Below, one piece after another: positions 23,975 through 31,813 of a stretch of DNA of 34,947 bases. The notes under the pieces are model-generated. The model was not told the DNA's origin and did no database searches. It worked only from the letters and a program-made list of their open reading frames with translations. Both the position numbers and the translations under genes were made by a program. Every line of letters begins with the position of its first letter. Within the stretch, counting starts at the first letter, position 1. Origin of the DNA: CAZDCZ01 sp964504155 (lineage in GTDB: Bacteria; Bacteroidota; Bacteroidia; Bacteroidales; UBA12077); NCBI GenBank assembly GCA_964504155.1, contig CAZDCZ010000027.1, positions 1 through 34,947 of the forward strand, read 5' to 3'.

Positions 23975-25342
23975 CTACATCATTTCTGCGAAATACTTGT
24001 AAAAATTAGGAATAGTATTTGTTCCATTATCGAATTGCTTTAAAGGATAATTCTCGTTTGGCGAGTGAATAGCATTCGATTCTAAACCAAATCCCATTAA
24101 AACAGATTTTATTCCAAGCACTTCTTCGAAAGTAGAAATAATAGGAATACTTCCTCCACTACGCACAGGCACCGGTTGTTTCCCATATGTATCGACAAGA
24201 GCTTTTTCTGCAGCTTTATAAGCAATCAAATCAATAGGACATACATAAGCCTGTCCACCATGCAATGGAGTAACTTTTGCTTTTACAGATTTTGGGGCAA
24301 CAGATTCGAAATATTCTTTAAACAAAACAGCTATTTTCTCGTTATCCTGATTAGGAACCAAACGAGTAGAAATTTTTGCGTAAGCAGCTGAAGGGAGAAC
24401 CGTTTTAGCTCCTTCGCCGGTATAACCGCCCCAAATACCACAAACATCGAAAGATGGACGAATACCAGTTCTTTCGGTAGTAGAATATCCTTTTTCGCCT
24501 GCTAATTCTTCAACATCAATAGCTTTTTTATATTCTTCATCATCGTGGGGTGCTTTAGCCATTAGTTTTCTTTCTTCGTCGGAAACTTCGATAACATCGT
24601 CGTAAAATCCCGGAATAGTAATATGTCCGTTTTCGTCGGTCATATCGGCTATCATTTTAGTCAAAACATTAATTGGATTAGCAACAGCACCACCAAACAA
24701 ACCAGAATGAAGGTCTTTATTTGGCCCTGTTACTTCTACTTCCCAATACGACAAACCCCTGAGTCCGGCAGTAATTGCAGGAGTATCTTCATCGATCATT
24801 CCTGTATCTGACACCAAAATAATATCGCCTTTTAGCATTTCTTTATTTTGCTCGCACCATTTACCCATGCTAGGAGATCCGATTTCTTCTTCTCCTTCGA
24901 TCATAAATTTAACATTACAAGGCAATGTATCGGTTTTAACCATTGCTTCGAATGCTTTAACATGCATAAACGACTGACCTTTATCGTCGTCGGCACCACG
25001 AGCCCAGATTTTACCATCTTTAATTACAGGTTCGAAAGGTTCTGTATTCCACTTTTCGATAGGATCGACAGGCATTACATCGTAATGACCATAAACAATA
25101 ACTGTAGGTTTAGCCGAATCGATAATTTTTTCGGCATATACAACAGGATTTCCTTCAGAAGGCATTACTTCTGCCTTATCGGCTCCGGCAGCTATAAGAA
25201 AAGATTTAATTTTCTCTGCTGTTTTAACCATATCGTCTTTGTGCGATGAATCTGAACTTATTGAAGGAATTCGAATTAGTTCGAACAGTTCGTCGAGAAA
25301 TCTTTGTCTATTCTCTTTAATATACTCTTGCGCTTTTTTCAT
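23975..25342 (-). CDS. M20 family dipeptidase (metallopeptidase)
   Basis: A di-zinc M20 peptidase of the carnosinase/CNDP-like dipeptidase group. The 455 residues are usual for the family. Metal and catalytic residues are visible: His86 and Asp88 in GHYDVMPV, the bridging Asp119 in GADDDKGQ, and Glu152/Glu153 in EGEEEIGSP. The dimerisation-domain insertion starts at about LRGLSYWEVEVTGPNKDLHSGLFGG. SGGSIPII and HSPNEN are C-terminal signatures. No signal peptide is present, so it hydrolyses peptides in the cytoplasm. A nested inverted repeat lies in the 139-base gap upstream, and a family B scar lies between the stop and the terminator. Confidence 0.92.
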   Translation of the reverse strand: MKKAQEYIKENRQRFLDELFELIRIPSISSDSSHKDDMVKTAEKIKSFLIAAGADKAEVMPSEGNPVVYAEKIIDSAKPTVIVYGHYDVMPVDPIEKWNTEPFEPVIKDGKIWARGADDDKGQSFMHVKAFEAMVKTDTLPCNVKFMIEGEEEIGSPSMGKWCEQNKEMLKGDIILVSDTGMIDEDTPAITAGLRGLSYWEVEVTGPNKDLHSGLFGGAVANPINVLTKMIADMTDENGHITIPGFYDDVIEVSDEERKLMAKAPHDDEEYKKAIDVEELAGEKGYSTTERTGIRPSFDVCGIWGGYTGEGAKTVLPSAAYAKISTRLVPNQDNEKIAVLFKEYFESVAPKSVKAKVTPLHGGQAYVCPIDLIAYKAAEKALVDTYGKQPVPVRSGGSIPIISTFEEVLGIKSVLMGFGLESNAIHSPNENYPLKQFDNGTNTIPNFYKYFAEMM

Positions 25343-25413
25343 TAGTATAATTATTTAAGTTTATATTTTTTAATTAATTAAGATTCTAGATTTTAAAATA
25401 TTTTTCTATTTAC

Positions 25414-25472
25414 ATGAAATATTCATACTTAATAGTGTTAATGTATAAAACACTAGTGTTTGAATATTTCAT
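25414..25472. repeat. Nested inverted repeats between DUF3109 and the dipeptidase gene
   Basis: An outer 12-bp perfect arm ATGAAATATTCA / TGAATATTTCAT (25414-25425 with 25461-25472) encloses an inner 7-bp arm TAGTGTT / AACACTA (25433-25439 with 25449-25455). No U-run follows on the minus strand. It could be a 3' hairpin of the gpmI-DUF3109 transcript, a regulatory site for the dipeptidase, or a relic of a mobile element. Confidence 0.65.
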
Positions 25473-25481
25473 AATTTAACA

Positions 25482-26060
25482 TTAAATATTAATGCTACTT
25501 AAATATTCTTTAGCAACCTTTTCGAGATTGGCATACCATTTTTTACCATACTTTCTAATTAATGGTTCTTTTAGAAACTTATAAACAGGCATATTTTCTT
25601 TTCTACCAAGCTCAAATGCAGGTTTACAAACATCCCAATTATGAAAATTTACAGCTTCGTATTCTCCAATTTTCCGAGTTCTTATAGGATACAACTGACA
25701 AGAAATTGGTTTTCTAAATTTTATTTTCTTGTCGAAATAAGCTGTTTCCATAGCACATTTCGCCATTCCGTTATCGAAATAGGCATAAACACATTCTTCG
25801 CCATTAATTAATGGAGTAACTAAATCGCCATCGGCATCAACAACACTAAAACCCTGTTTTTCTATTTCTTTTTGAGATTCTTTACTTAAATAAGATTTAA
25901 ACTTTGAATATATTTTTTCGATTTCCTTTTCTTCGCCTTGTTCTAAAGGTGCTCCCGATTCACCATATACGCAACATTTACCTTTACATCTTGAAATGTC
26001 GCAAAGAAATTTTTCTTCAAGCACTTCAAGACTTATAATTTTATCGTCAATCTGTATCAT
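25482..26060 (-). CDS. DUF3109 family cysteine-rich protein
   Basis: A 192-residue protein of the family DUF3109, related to the YkgJ-like putative zinc/iron-chelating proteins. Function unknown. Cysteines cluster as FLCDISRCKGKCC (Cys20, Cys25, Cys29, Cys30), with further ones in GEECVYAY, KCAMETAYF, ISCQLYPIR and WDVCKPAF. This pattern indicates a metal or Fe-S cluster site. No signal peptide. It lies 12 bases downstream of gpmI and is almost certainly cotranscribed with it; nothing in the sequence explains a functional link to glycolysis. Confidence 0.85.
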   Translation of the reverse strand: MIQIDDKIISLEVLEEKFLCDISRCKGKCCVYGESGAPLEQGEEKEIEKIYSKFKSYLSKESQKEIEKQGFSVVDADGDLVTPLINGEECVYAYFDNGMAKCAMETAYFDKKIKFRKPISCQLYPIRTRKIGEYEAVNFHNWDVCKPAFELGRKENMPVYKFLKEPLIRKYGKKWYANLEKVAKEYLSSINI

Positions 26061-26072
26061 TTATTCAAATAT

Positions 26073-27602
26073 CTATTTTATAATAAGTGATTTTCCTGTC
26101 ATTTCTTCAGGAATATTCATTCCCAGAACTTCTAATAATGTAGGAGCAACATCGGCCAAAATACCATTGTCAATTTTCTTAAATCTATCGGACACCAAAA
26201 TACAAGGAACCGGATTAAGCGAATGAGCAGTATTTACGCTACCATCGGGATTAATAGCATTATCGGCATTACCATGATCGGCAATTATTACCAAATCGTA
26301 ATTATTAGCTTTTGCTGTTTCAACAACTTCATTTACACACTCATCGATAGCTATTACTGCTTTTTGAATAGCTTCATACACTCCCGTATGTCCAACCATA
26401 TCGCCATTGGCAAAATTAAGGCAAACAAAGTCGGCTTCTTGCTTTTTTAATTCCGATACTATTGCATCTTTAACTTTATATGCACTCATTTCGGGTTGCA
26501 AATCGTAAGTAGCAACTTTAGGTGAAGGAACAAGAATTCTTTTCTCGTTTTCGAATTCGTCGCCTCTCCCCCCCGAGAAGAAAAAAGTTACATGAGCGAA
26601 TTTCTCGGTTTCGGCAATTCGAATTTGCTTTTTACCATTATCAGCAAGAATTTCGCCTAAGGTATTTCTTAGGTTATCCTTTTTATATGCAACATTAATA
26701 CCTTTGAAAGTTTCGTCATATCTGGTCATTGTAACTAAATGCAACGGAATAGTTTTCATTTCGAATTCCGGCATATCTTTTTGCGACAAGACAACTGTCA
26801 TTTCGCGCAATCTGTCGGTTCTAAAATTAAAACATATAACAACGTCATTCTCTTTTATTATGCCTAAAGGTTTATTATTACTATCGACATTAACAATAGG
26901 CTTAATAAATTCGTCGGTAACATTATTATCGTATGATTCTTGAATAGCATCAACAACATTAGTAGTTTTCTTTCCTTTTCCATGAACAAACAAATCGTAA
27001 GCCAGTTTTATTCTATCCCAATTTGTATCTCTATCCATTCCATAATAACGACCAACCACAGAAGCAATTTTACCATTTGATATTTTAAGATATTCCTGAA
27101 GATTTTTAACAAATCCTAATCCACTTTTTGGGTCAACATCTCGACCATCGGTAAGAGCATGAATAAAAACATTTTCTAATTGATAATCTTTAGTTAAGTC
27201 GCATAATTTATAAAGATGTTTATCCAACGAATGAACTCCTCCATTAGAAACTAAACCAATAAAATGAACAGATGAATTATTATTTTTAGCAAATGTAAAA
27301 GCTTCAGATAATGCTTCGTTTTGTGCTATCTTATTACTCTCTATTTCTTTATTTATTCTAACCAAATCTTGATAAACTACTCTCCCCGCACCAATATTCA
27401 TATGTCCTACTTCCGAATTTCCCATTTGACCATCGGGCAAACCAACATTCTCGCCTGAGGTTTGTAATTCTGAGTTCGGATAATTCTTATATAAACTATC
27501 TAAATATGGTGTAGGTGTATTGTAAATGGCATCTGATTTTGATTTATCGCCAATTCCCCAGCCATCCAAGATAATAAGCATTGCTTTTTTATTGTCGTTC
27601 AT
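26073..27602 (-). CDS. gpmI: 2,3-bisphosphoglycerate-independent phosphoglycerate mutase
   Basis: Interconverts 3- and 2-phosphoglycerate in glycolysis, using two Mn ions. The 509 residues are standard. Asp13 in ILDGWG and the phospho-acceptor Ser63 in GQMGNSEVGHMNIGAGR are present. HALTDGRDVDP, VGRYYGMDRD, FNFRTDR, NFANGDMVGHTG and IADHGNAD are all intact. It has an unusually clear GGAG ribosome binding site nine bases before the ATG, rare among genes here. A run of seven G (26568-26574 on the complementary strand) encodes SGGRG. First gene of a pair with DUF3109. A TAATTTCG box, one base off consensus, lies 35 bases upstream. Confidence 0.96.
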   Translation of the reverse strand: MNDNKKAMLIILDGWGIGDKSKSDAIYNTPTPYLDSLYKNYPNSELQTSGENVGLPDGQMGNSEVGHMNIGAGRVVYQDLVRINKEIESNKIAQNEALSEAFTFAKNNNSSVHFIGLVSNGGVHSLDKHLYKLCDLTKDYQLENVFIHALTDGRDVDPKSGLGFVKNLQEYLKISNGKIASVVGRYYGMDRDTNWDRIKLAYDLFVHGKGKKTTNVVDAIQESYDNNVTDEFIKPIVNVDSNNKPLGIIKENDVVICFNFRTDRLREMTVVLSQKDMPEFEMKTIPLHLVTMTRYDETFKGINVAYKKDNLRNTLGEILADNGKKQIRIAETEKFAHVTFFFSGGRGDEFENEKRILVPSPKVATYDLQPEMSAYKVKDAIVSELKKQEADFVCLNFANGDMVGHTGVYEAIQKAVIAIDECVNEVVETAKANNYDLVIIADHGNADNAINPDGSVNTAHSLNPVPCILVSDRFKKIDNGILADVAPTLLEVLGMNIPEEMTGKSLIIK

Positions 27603-28044
27603 TATAATTCTCCTTCTTCGTTATTAAAACAATATGCGAAATTACTTAAAATTTGACTAACAACATTATAATTAATTGCGATTTTTTTATATTCTAAAAA
27701 GCAAGATTTGACAAACACAGCGTACATTAAAGTACACGATATAGAAAAACTTAAAAAATTGAGATACTAAGGTAGTATTTTATTCTTCTTGTATTATTGA
27801 ACCAATAAATTCGGCAAGTTTTTGTAAACAATTGCTAATTAAAGTGAAACAATGTTGTGTTTTCTTTAGAAATTATTGATTACCAAACTATTAACTTGAG
27901 TTATTAAAATATAGAATCTATGATAAACAAATTTAAAAACTTTAACTTTTGTAAACCATGTATCTCAACGAACACTAACGTTTTATTAATACAAAGAGCC
28001 TCATTGAATAATTATTCAATGAGGCTCTTTATTATCTAATTATT
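27603..28044. other. Gene-free AT-rich region with an 18-bp hairpin
   Basis: No convincing gene was found. Near gpmI there is a possible promoter (minus-strand TAATTTCG at 27637-27644). An imperfect palindrome GTACATTAAAGTAC starts near 27721. At 27993-28030 a perfect 18-bp inverted repeat (AAAGAGCCTCATTGAATA and its complement) is separated by only two bases. On the + strand it is followed by TTTATTAT, a weak T-run. It could end an unseen + strand transcript or be a second terminator after tRNA-Phe. Confidence 0.5.
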
Positions 28045-28078
28045 CCAAAAAAAAGAGTCTCAATTTCTTGAGACTCTT
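28045..28078 (-). terminator. Intrinsic terminator of tRNA-Phe
   Basis: An 11-bp stem AAGAGTCTCAA / TTGAGACTCTT (28053-28063 with 28068-28078), loop TTTC, then eight T on the minus strand. It begins one base after the tRNA. Confidence 0.9.
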
Positions 28079-28079
28079 G

Positions 28080-28152
<73 letters not shown>

Positions 28153-28173
28153 ATTTTGTTTGTTTAGCGGCTG

Positions 28174-28203
28174 CAAATGTAAGTAAATTTTAAAAAACAC
28201 AAA
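28174..28203 (-). promoter_or_regulatory. Promoter of tRNA-Phe
   Basis: Minus-strand TTTG (28200-28203), 18-base spacer, TACATTTG (28174-28181). A near-ideal Bacteroidota promoter 22 bases before the tRNA 5' end. Confidence 0.75.
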
Positions 28204-28446
28204 ATATTTTATGATTTTTTTTACAAAATATTCTTATCTATTCCAACTTCCTATATTTTCATAATTTCAATTAACATTCTCTATCTCAATAATCAAGAAT
28301 GATTCTCATCAAAACTCATTTTTTCGATTAACTAATAATTTCAGCATATAATCATCTATTTTTCTGCATTTTATATTAGAGAAAATTATTTTTTCAAAAA
28401 AGATCGCTTTTATTCAATATTATGACTTAATAACTAATAGATTTTA

Positions 28447-28454
28447 TAATTTTG
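28447..28454 (+). promoter_or_regulatory. Putative -7 box of the M16 peptidase gene
   Basis: TAATTTTG, 17 bases before the ATG at 28472, is a perfect -7 match with no clear -33 TTG. The leader would be very short. Confidence 0.45.
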
Positions 28455-28471
28455 CACAATATTTATTAGAT

Positions 28472-29692
28472 ATGGACTATCAAAGTTACAAATTTGAAAA
28501 TGGCATTCGCATTGTTCACATAGAAACAACTTCTCCTGTTGCTCATTGTGGTTTAATTATTAATGCAGGTTCGCGAGATGAAAAAGATAATGAGCATGGA
28601 ATGGCTCATTTTATTGAGCACGCCATTTTTAAAGGAACAAAAAAAAGAAAAGCTTATCATATATTAAGCCGTTTAGACGATGTAGGAGGAGAAATTAATG
28701 CCTACACATCAAAAGAAGACACTTGCATTCAAACCTCGTTTCTAAAAACCGATTACGAACGAGCTATAGAATTAATCTTCGACATTACTTTCAACTCTAC
28801 TTTCCCGGGCAAAGAAATAAACAGGGAGAAAGATGTTGTAATTGAAGAAATTAATTCGTACAAAGACGACCCATCTGAATTAATTTTCGATGATTTTGAA
28901 GAATTAATTTTCAGAAATCAAACCATAGGAAATAACATTCTAGGTAATGCAAATAGTATTAAACTATTTACTAAAGACAAAATAGAAACATTTATTAAAA
29001 ACAACTACCACACAAACGAAATGGTTCTTTGTTCGGTTGGAAATATTAGTTTTTTAAAATTTAAACACTTAGCCGAAAAATATTTCAGCACAATAGATGC
29101 AAATATTCAAATAAACAATAGGATAAAACCTATAAACTACACACCTACCATTAAAACAATTTACAAAAACACTCATCAAGCGCATTGTATAATAGGTAAT
29201 ATTGCTTATGATATAAACCACAAGAACAAAACAGGAATGACTCTATTAGATAATCTTCTAGGAGGTCCCGGATTAAACTCTCGACTAAATTTAGCTCTAA
29301 GAGAAAAACACGGCTATGCTTACCATGTAGAATCTAACTATTCTCCATATTCCGATACCGGAGTATTTTCTGTTTACTTTGGTTCGGATAAAACAAATAC
29401 AGAAAAAAGCATTGATATCATAAAACGAGAATTTAATAATCTGAGAAATAAAAAACTAGGAACATTGCAATTAAGTAAAGCAAAAAAACAGCTTTACGGT
29501 CAAATTGTTATAAGCACCGATAATAAAGCCAACTTGCTTCCTGCATTAGGCAAAAGCATTATTTTATTTGACAGAATTGATTCTCTACGCGACATATACA
29601 ATAAAATTGAGAAAGTTACAGCAAATGACATATTTGAAATTGCTAACGAAATTCTTGACGAAGAAAAACTATCGATGTTAATCTACAATTAA
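28472..29692 (+). CDS. M16 family (insulinase/processing-peptidase-like) zinc peptidase
   Basis: A 406-residue single-unit M16B-type peptidase. The inverted zinc motif HFIEH (46-50, HxxEH) is intact, with the third zinc ligand expected at Glu125 or Glu126 in VIEEINSYKDDP. The C-terminal half has GGPGLNSRLNLALREKHGYAYHVES, the family's substrate-binding signature. No signal peptide is visible, so it is probably cytoplasmic. The next gene on the same strand, an O-methyltransferase, starts 100 bases later, so the two may form a unit. Confidence 0.93.
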   Translation: MDYQSYKFENGIRIVHIETTSPVAHCGLIINAGSRDEKDNEHGMAHFIEHAIFKGTKKRKAYHILSRLDDVGGEINAYTSKEDTCIQTSFLKTDYERAIELIFDITFNSTFPGKEINREKDVVIEEINSYKDDPSELIFDDFEELIFRNQTIGNNILGNANSIKLFTKDKIETFIKNNYHTNEMVLCSVGNISFLKFKHLAEKYFSTIDANIQINNRIKPINYTPTIKTIYKNTHQAHCIIGNIAYDINHKNKTGMTLLDNLLGGPGLNSRLNLALREKHGYAYHVESNYSPYSDTGVFSVYFGSDKTNTEKSIDIIKREFNNLRNKKLGTLQLSKAKKQLYGQIVISTDNKANLLPALGKSIILFDRIDSLRDIYNKIEKVTANDIFEIANEILDEEKLSMLIYN

Positions 29693-29792
29693 CTTCTTCT
29701 TTAGCCTTTACTCAATAATTGACAAACATAAACTAAAACACTCTTATTCAGACTAATGCACTGCTCACAAACATTCTACATCAAATACTAAA

Positions 29793-30434
29793 ATGATATT
29801 TAACAAAACTGAAATAGAAGAATACATCACAAAATACTCAGACACTGAAGACCCTATATTACAAGAATTAAGCAGAGAAACGAATCTAAAAATTCTCCGT
29901 CCCAGAATGATATCAGGAAATATTCAAGGAAAATTCCTTGAGCTTATAACAAAAATGCTAAAACCTGAAAAAATATTAGAAATAGGGACATATACGGGTT
30001 ATTCTGCAATATGTTTTGCAAAAGGTTTATCAAATACAGGCAAACTCCATACTATTGAAATAAACGACGAATTAGAAGACTTTATACTAAAATATTTCGA
30101 AAAAGCTAATGTGCAAAATAAAATAGAATTACATATTGGCAGCGCTCTCGATATTATTCCAAAATTAGAAAACAATTTCGATTTAGTATTTATAGATGCC
30201 GATAAAAGACAATATATCGATTATTACAAATTAATAATAAATAAAGTAAAATCGGGCGGATTTATTATAGCCGACAATGTACTCTGGAATGGCAAGGTTA
30301 TAGAAATTGATAAACAAGACGACGCTTATACTAAAGGAATTATAGAATTTAACAGCTATATTAAAAACGACAATAGAGTCGAAAATGTTATTCTTCCTAT
30401 TAGAGACGGCTTAACTCTTATTAGAAAAAAATAA
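29793..30434 (+). CDS. SAM-dependent O-methyltransferase (YrrM/COMT-like)
   Basis: A 213-residue class I methyltransferase of the cation-dependent O-methyltransferase family. SAM-binding motif I is LEIGTYTGYSA (62-72). The acidic end of strand 2 is TIEIND. The divalent-metal residues are expected in FIDADKRQY (133-141, Asp135) and DNVLWNG (161-167). The substrate is unknown; members methylate catechol-like compounds or tRNA 5-hydroxyuridine (TrmR). There is no hairpin terminator before the convergent DUF4384 gene 63 bases later. Confidence 0.9.
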   Translation: MIFNKTEIEEYITKYSDTEDPILQELSRETNLKILRPRMISGNIQGKFLELITKMLKPEKILEIGTYTGYSAICFAKGLSNTGKLHTIEINDELEDFILKYFEKANVQNKIELHIGSALDIIPKLENNFDLVFIDADKRQYIDYYKLIINKVKSGGFIIADNVLWNGKVIEIDKQDDAYTKGIIEFNSYIKNDNRVENVILPIRDGLTLIRKK

Positions 30435-30457
30435 GATTTTTTTTCATTTCACGATTC

Positions 30458-30502
30458 ACAAATATCTCTATTTTAATATCTCAAGTAACAAATATCCCTA
30501 TT
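30458..30502. repeat. Short imperfect direct repeat between convergent genes
   Basis: ACAAATATCTCTATT (30458-30472) recurs as ACAAATATCCCTATT (30488-30502), 14 of 15 identical and 30 bases apart. The second copy runs into the stop codon of the DUF4384 gene. Probably a small tandem duplication. Confidence 0.4.
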
Positions 30503-31313
30503 CCATTTTATTCTCATTAACAACACTAAATCCGAATGTTTTAATAATCCGTTGATCAGGAGGAATAGTAAAAATCCAATCTACAATATTTTTATACTTT
30601 ACTTCTTCTGTAAATGGGATATCTTCTTTAGTTAGTACAATTATGGCGCGGTGAATTTCTGTACTTTTTGTTGTTTCGAGTTCATAATCAACATTACCAA
30701 CAGGAAAAATATATTCCTTATTACTTTTCAATTGAAAACTCTCTTCATAATTATTTGGAAATAAAACATAAGCATCTGTTTCGCTAAAAACAAAAACTTT
30801 TAAATACGCATCTTTCGATGATTTGATTTTAAATTTTAAGTAATCGTGATTTTTGTAATACATTCCAAAACCATCTATCCAAGCACCAAAAGTCAAATCT
30901 TTTTTGCTTGTATATTTTAAAACAATGCAATTAATTATCACATCAACTTTAACTACTCCTGTTTCTGTAAAACTCTTATTTACTTTAACTTCTTCTATAT
31001 CTTTAACAGCACCTCTAATATCAGAAAGAATATCGGAAGTAAATATCTCATCGTAATTATTTTTATTCTCAGATTTAAAAAAATCTGAATACGAAGAAAT
31101 ATTTTCTGCAATACCAGCTTTTTTTAAGGCATTTATCTTAGCATCGTTTATAGCTCTGGCTTTTACTTGTAATAATGTTTCTGTTTCGCCGCCAACGGCA
31201 ACACCATTTACATTATTAATCTTAATTTCCTTAGTTTTCTTCTGAGCTTGTATGTTTTGGCTACCTACAATAAGCAAAAGCAAAACAGTAAGCGTAAGTA
31301 ATATTCGTTTCAT
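30498..31313 (-). CDS. Exported DUF4384 domain protein
   Basis: The start is placed at the ATG at 31311-31313 (MKRILLTLTV). The open frame runs 22 codons further upstream, but that stretch holds the TATATTTG promoter box and lacks a signal, whereas this ATG gives a clean signal peptide ending near IQAQ. The 271-residue product has an N-terminal half with VKARAINDAKINALKKAGI and VKVDVIINCIV, like the LPP20/FlgT-type fold. The C-terminal half looks like DUF4384: YLKFKIKSSKDAYLKVFVFSETDAYVLFPN. Such proteins are envelope-associated; the function is unknown. No lipobox. Confidence 0.72.
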   Translation of the reverse strand: MKRILLTLTVLLLLIVGSQNIQAQKKTKEIKINNVNGVAVGGETETLLQVKARAINDAKINALKKAGIAENISSYSDFFKSENKNNYDEIFTSDILSDIRGAVKDIEEVKVNKSFTETGVVKVDVIINCIVLKYTSKKDLTFGAWIDGFGMYYKNHDYLKFKIKSSKDAYLKVFVFSETDAYVLFPNNYEESFQLKSNKEYIFPVGNVDYELETTKSTEIHRAIIVLTKEDIPFTEEVKYKNIVDWIFTIPPDQRIIKTFGFSVVNENKME

Positions 31314-31355
31314 AATCAAACTTTTTAAATTCTTCTTAAAATTATAAATTATACT

Positions 31356-31384
31356 CAAATATACTGCCAAACTACACAAACAAA
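31356..31384 (-). promoter_or_regulatory. Putative promoter of the DUF4384 gene
   Basis: Minus-strand TTTG (31381-31384), 17-base spacer, TATATTTG (31356-31363). It lies inside the longer open frame and so supports the internal ATG start at 31313. Confidence 0.55.
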
Positions 31385-31541
31385 TTTGAATCAGCAGAAA
31401 ATCTACTATTTCTTTTTTACTTGCAACCTAAAAGACATTGTATAGTCTTTTTGTGAGCGCTTAACATACTGACTGTGATTGTTTTTGTCATAACATTACT
31501 TTTTGTGTAACGCTATTTCAGGATTAGACATTAGGTAAAAT

Positions 31542-31576
31542 AAAAAAGCTCCTTATAATTTATAAGGAGCTTTTTT
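31542..31576 (-). terminator. Intrinsic terminator of the tRNA-Gly/tRNA-Leu unit
   Basis: AAAAAAGCTCCTTATAA pairs with its exact complement (31542-31558 with 31560-31576), starting two bases after tRNA-Leu. The outer A/T run provides the U-tail on the minus strand. Confidence 0.9.
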
Positions 31577-31577
31577 G

Positions 31578-31663
31578 TACCCGGAGTGGGACTTGAACCC
31601 ACACGACCAGTAATGGTCACTGGATTTTAAGTCCAGCGCGTCTACCAATTCCGCCATCCGGGC
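31578..31663 (-). tRNA. tRNA-Leu (TAA)
   Basis: 86 bases with a long variable arm (GTGACCATTACTGGTCGT region), acceptor GCCCGGA / TCCGGGT (first pair G-U), discriminator A, and anticodon arm CTGGA-CTTAAAA-TCCAG giving TAA. CCA is not encoded. It lies 8 bases after tRNA-Gly in the same transcript. Confidence 0.96.
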
Positions 31664-31671
31664 GAGAATTG

Positions 31672-31744
<73 letters not shown>

Positions 31745-31755
31745 GATTGCGGTTG

Positions 31756-31786
31756 CAAATATATGCACTTTTTTTTCTTTTGCAAA
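31756..31786 (-). promoter_or_regulatory. Promoter of the tRNA-Gly/tRNA-Leu unit
   Basis: Minus-strand TTTG (31783-31786), 19-base spacer, TATATTTG (31756-31763), 12 bases before tRNA-Gly. An exact match to the Bacteroidota promoter pattern. Confidence 0.78.
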
Positions 31787-31813
31787 AAAGAAACTAAAAA
31801 AATATTATTTTTT

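Larger units (their letters stand above)
28153..28471. other. Divergent promoter region between tRNA-Phe and the M16 peptidase gene
   Basis: This 319-base AT-rich stretch holds the tRNA-Phe promoter (28174-28203) and a -7 box for the peptidase (28447-28454). I see no ORF, hairpin or repeat in the middle. Confidence 0.5.

Noticed and set aside
24848..25249. 133-codon ORF on + opposite the dipeptidase gene
   Set aside because: It is antisense to strongly conserved M20 sequence, with a composition rich in Phe/Arg/Cys and no promoter; a shadow frame.
27467..27480. TCTGAGTTCGGA inside gpmI, similar to the family B element end
   Set aside because: It encodes the conserved NSELQTSGE region of the enzyme and lacks a partner end; coincidence.
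27919..28038. 39-codon ORF MINKFKNFNF... on + before tRNA-Phe, considered as a phenylalanine leader peptide
   Set aside because: No ribosome binding site or promoter is visible, no phenylalanine biosynthesis gene follows, and half of it is just the inverted repeat.
31314..31379. 22-codon N-terminal extension of the DUF4384 protein
   Set aside because: The stretch contains the TATATTTG promoter box and would hide the signal peptide; the ATG at 31313 is a better start.
31430..31451. AAAAGAC / GTCTTTT stem as a terminator
   Set aside because: It has seven base pairs with low GC, and no gene on + ends nearby; likely chance.
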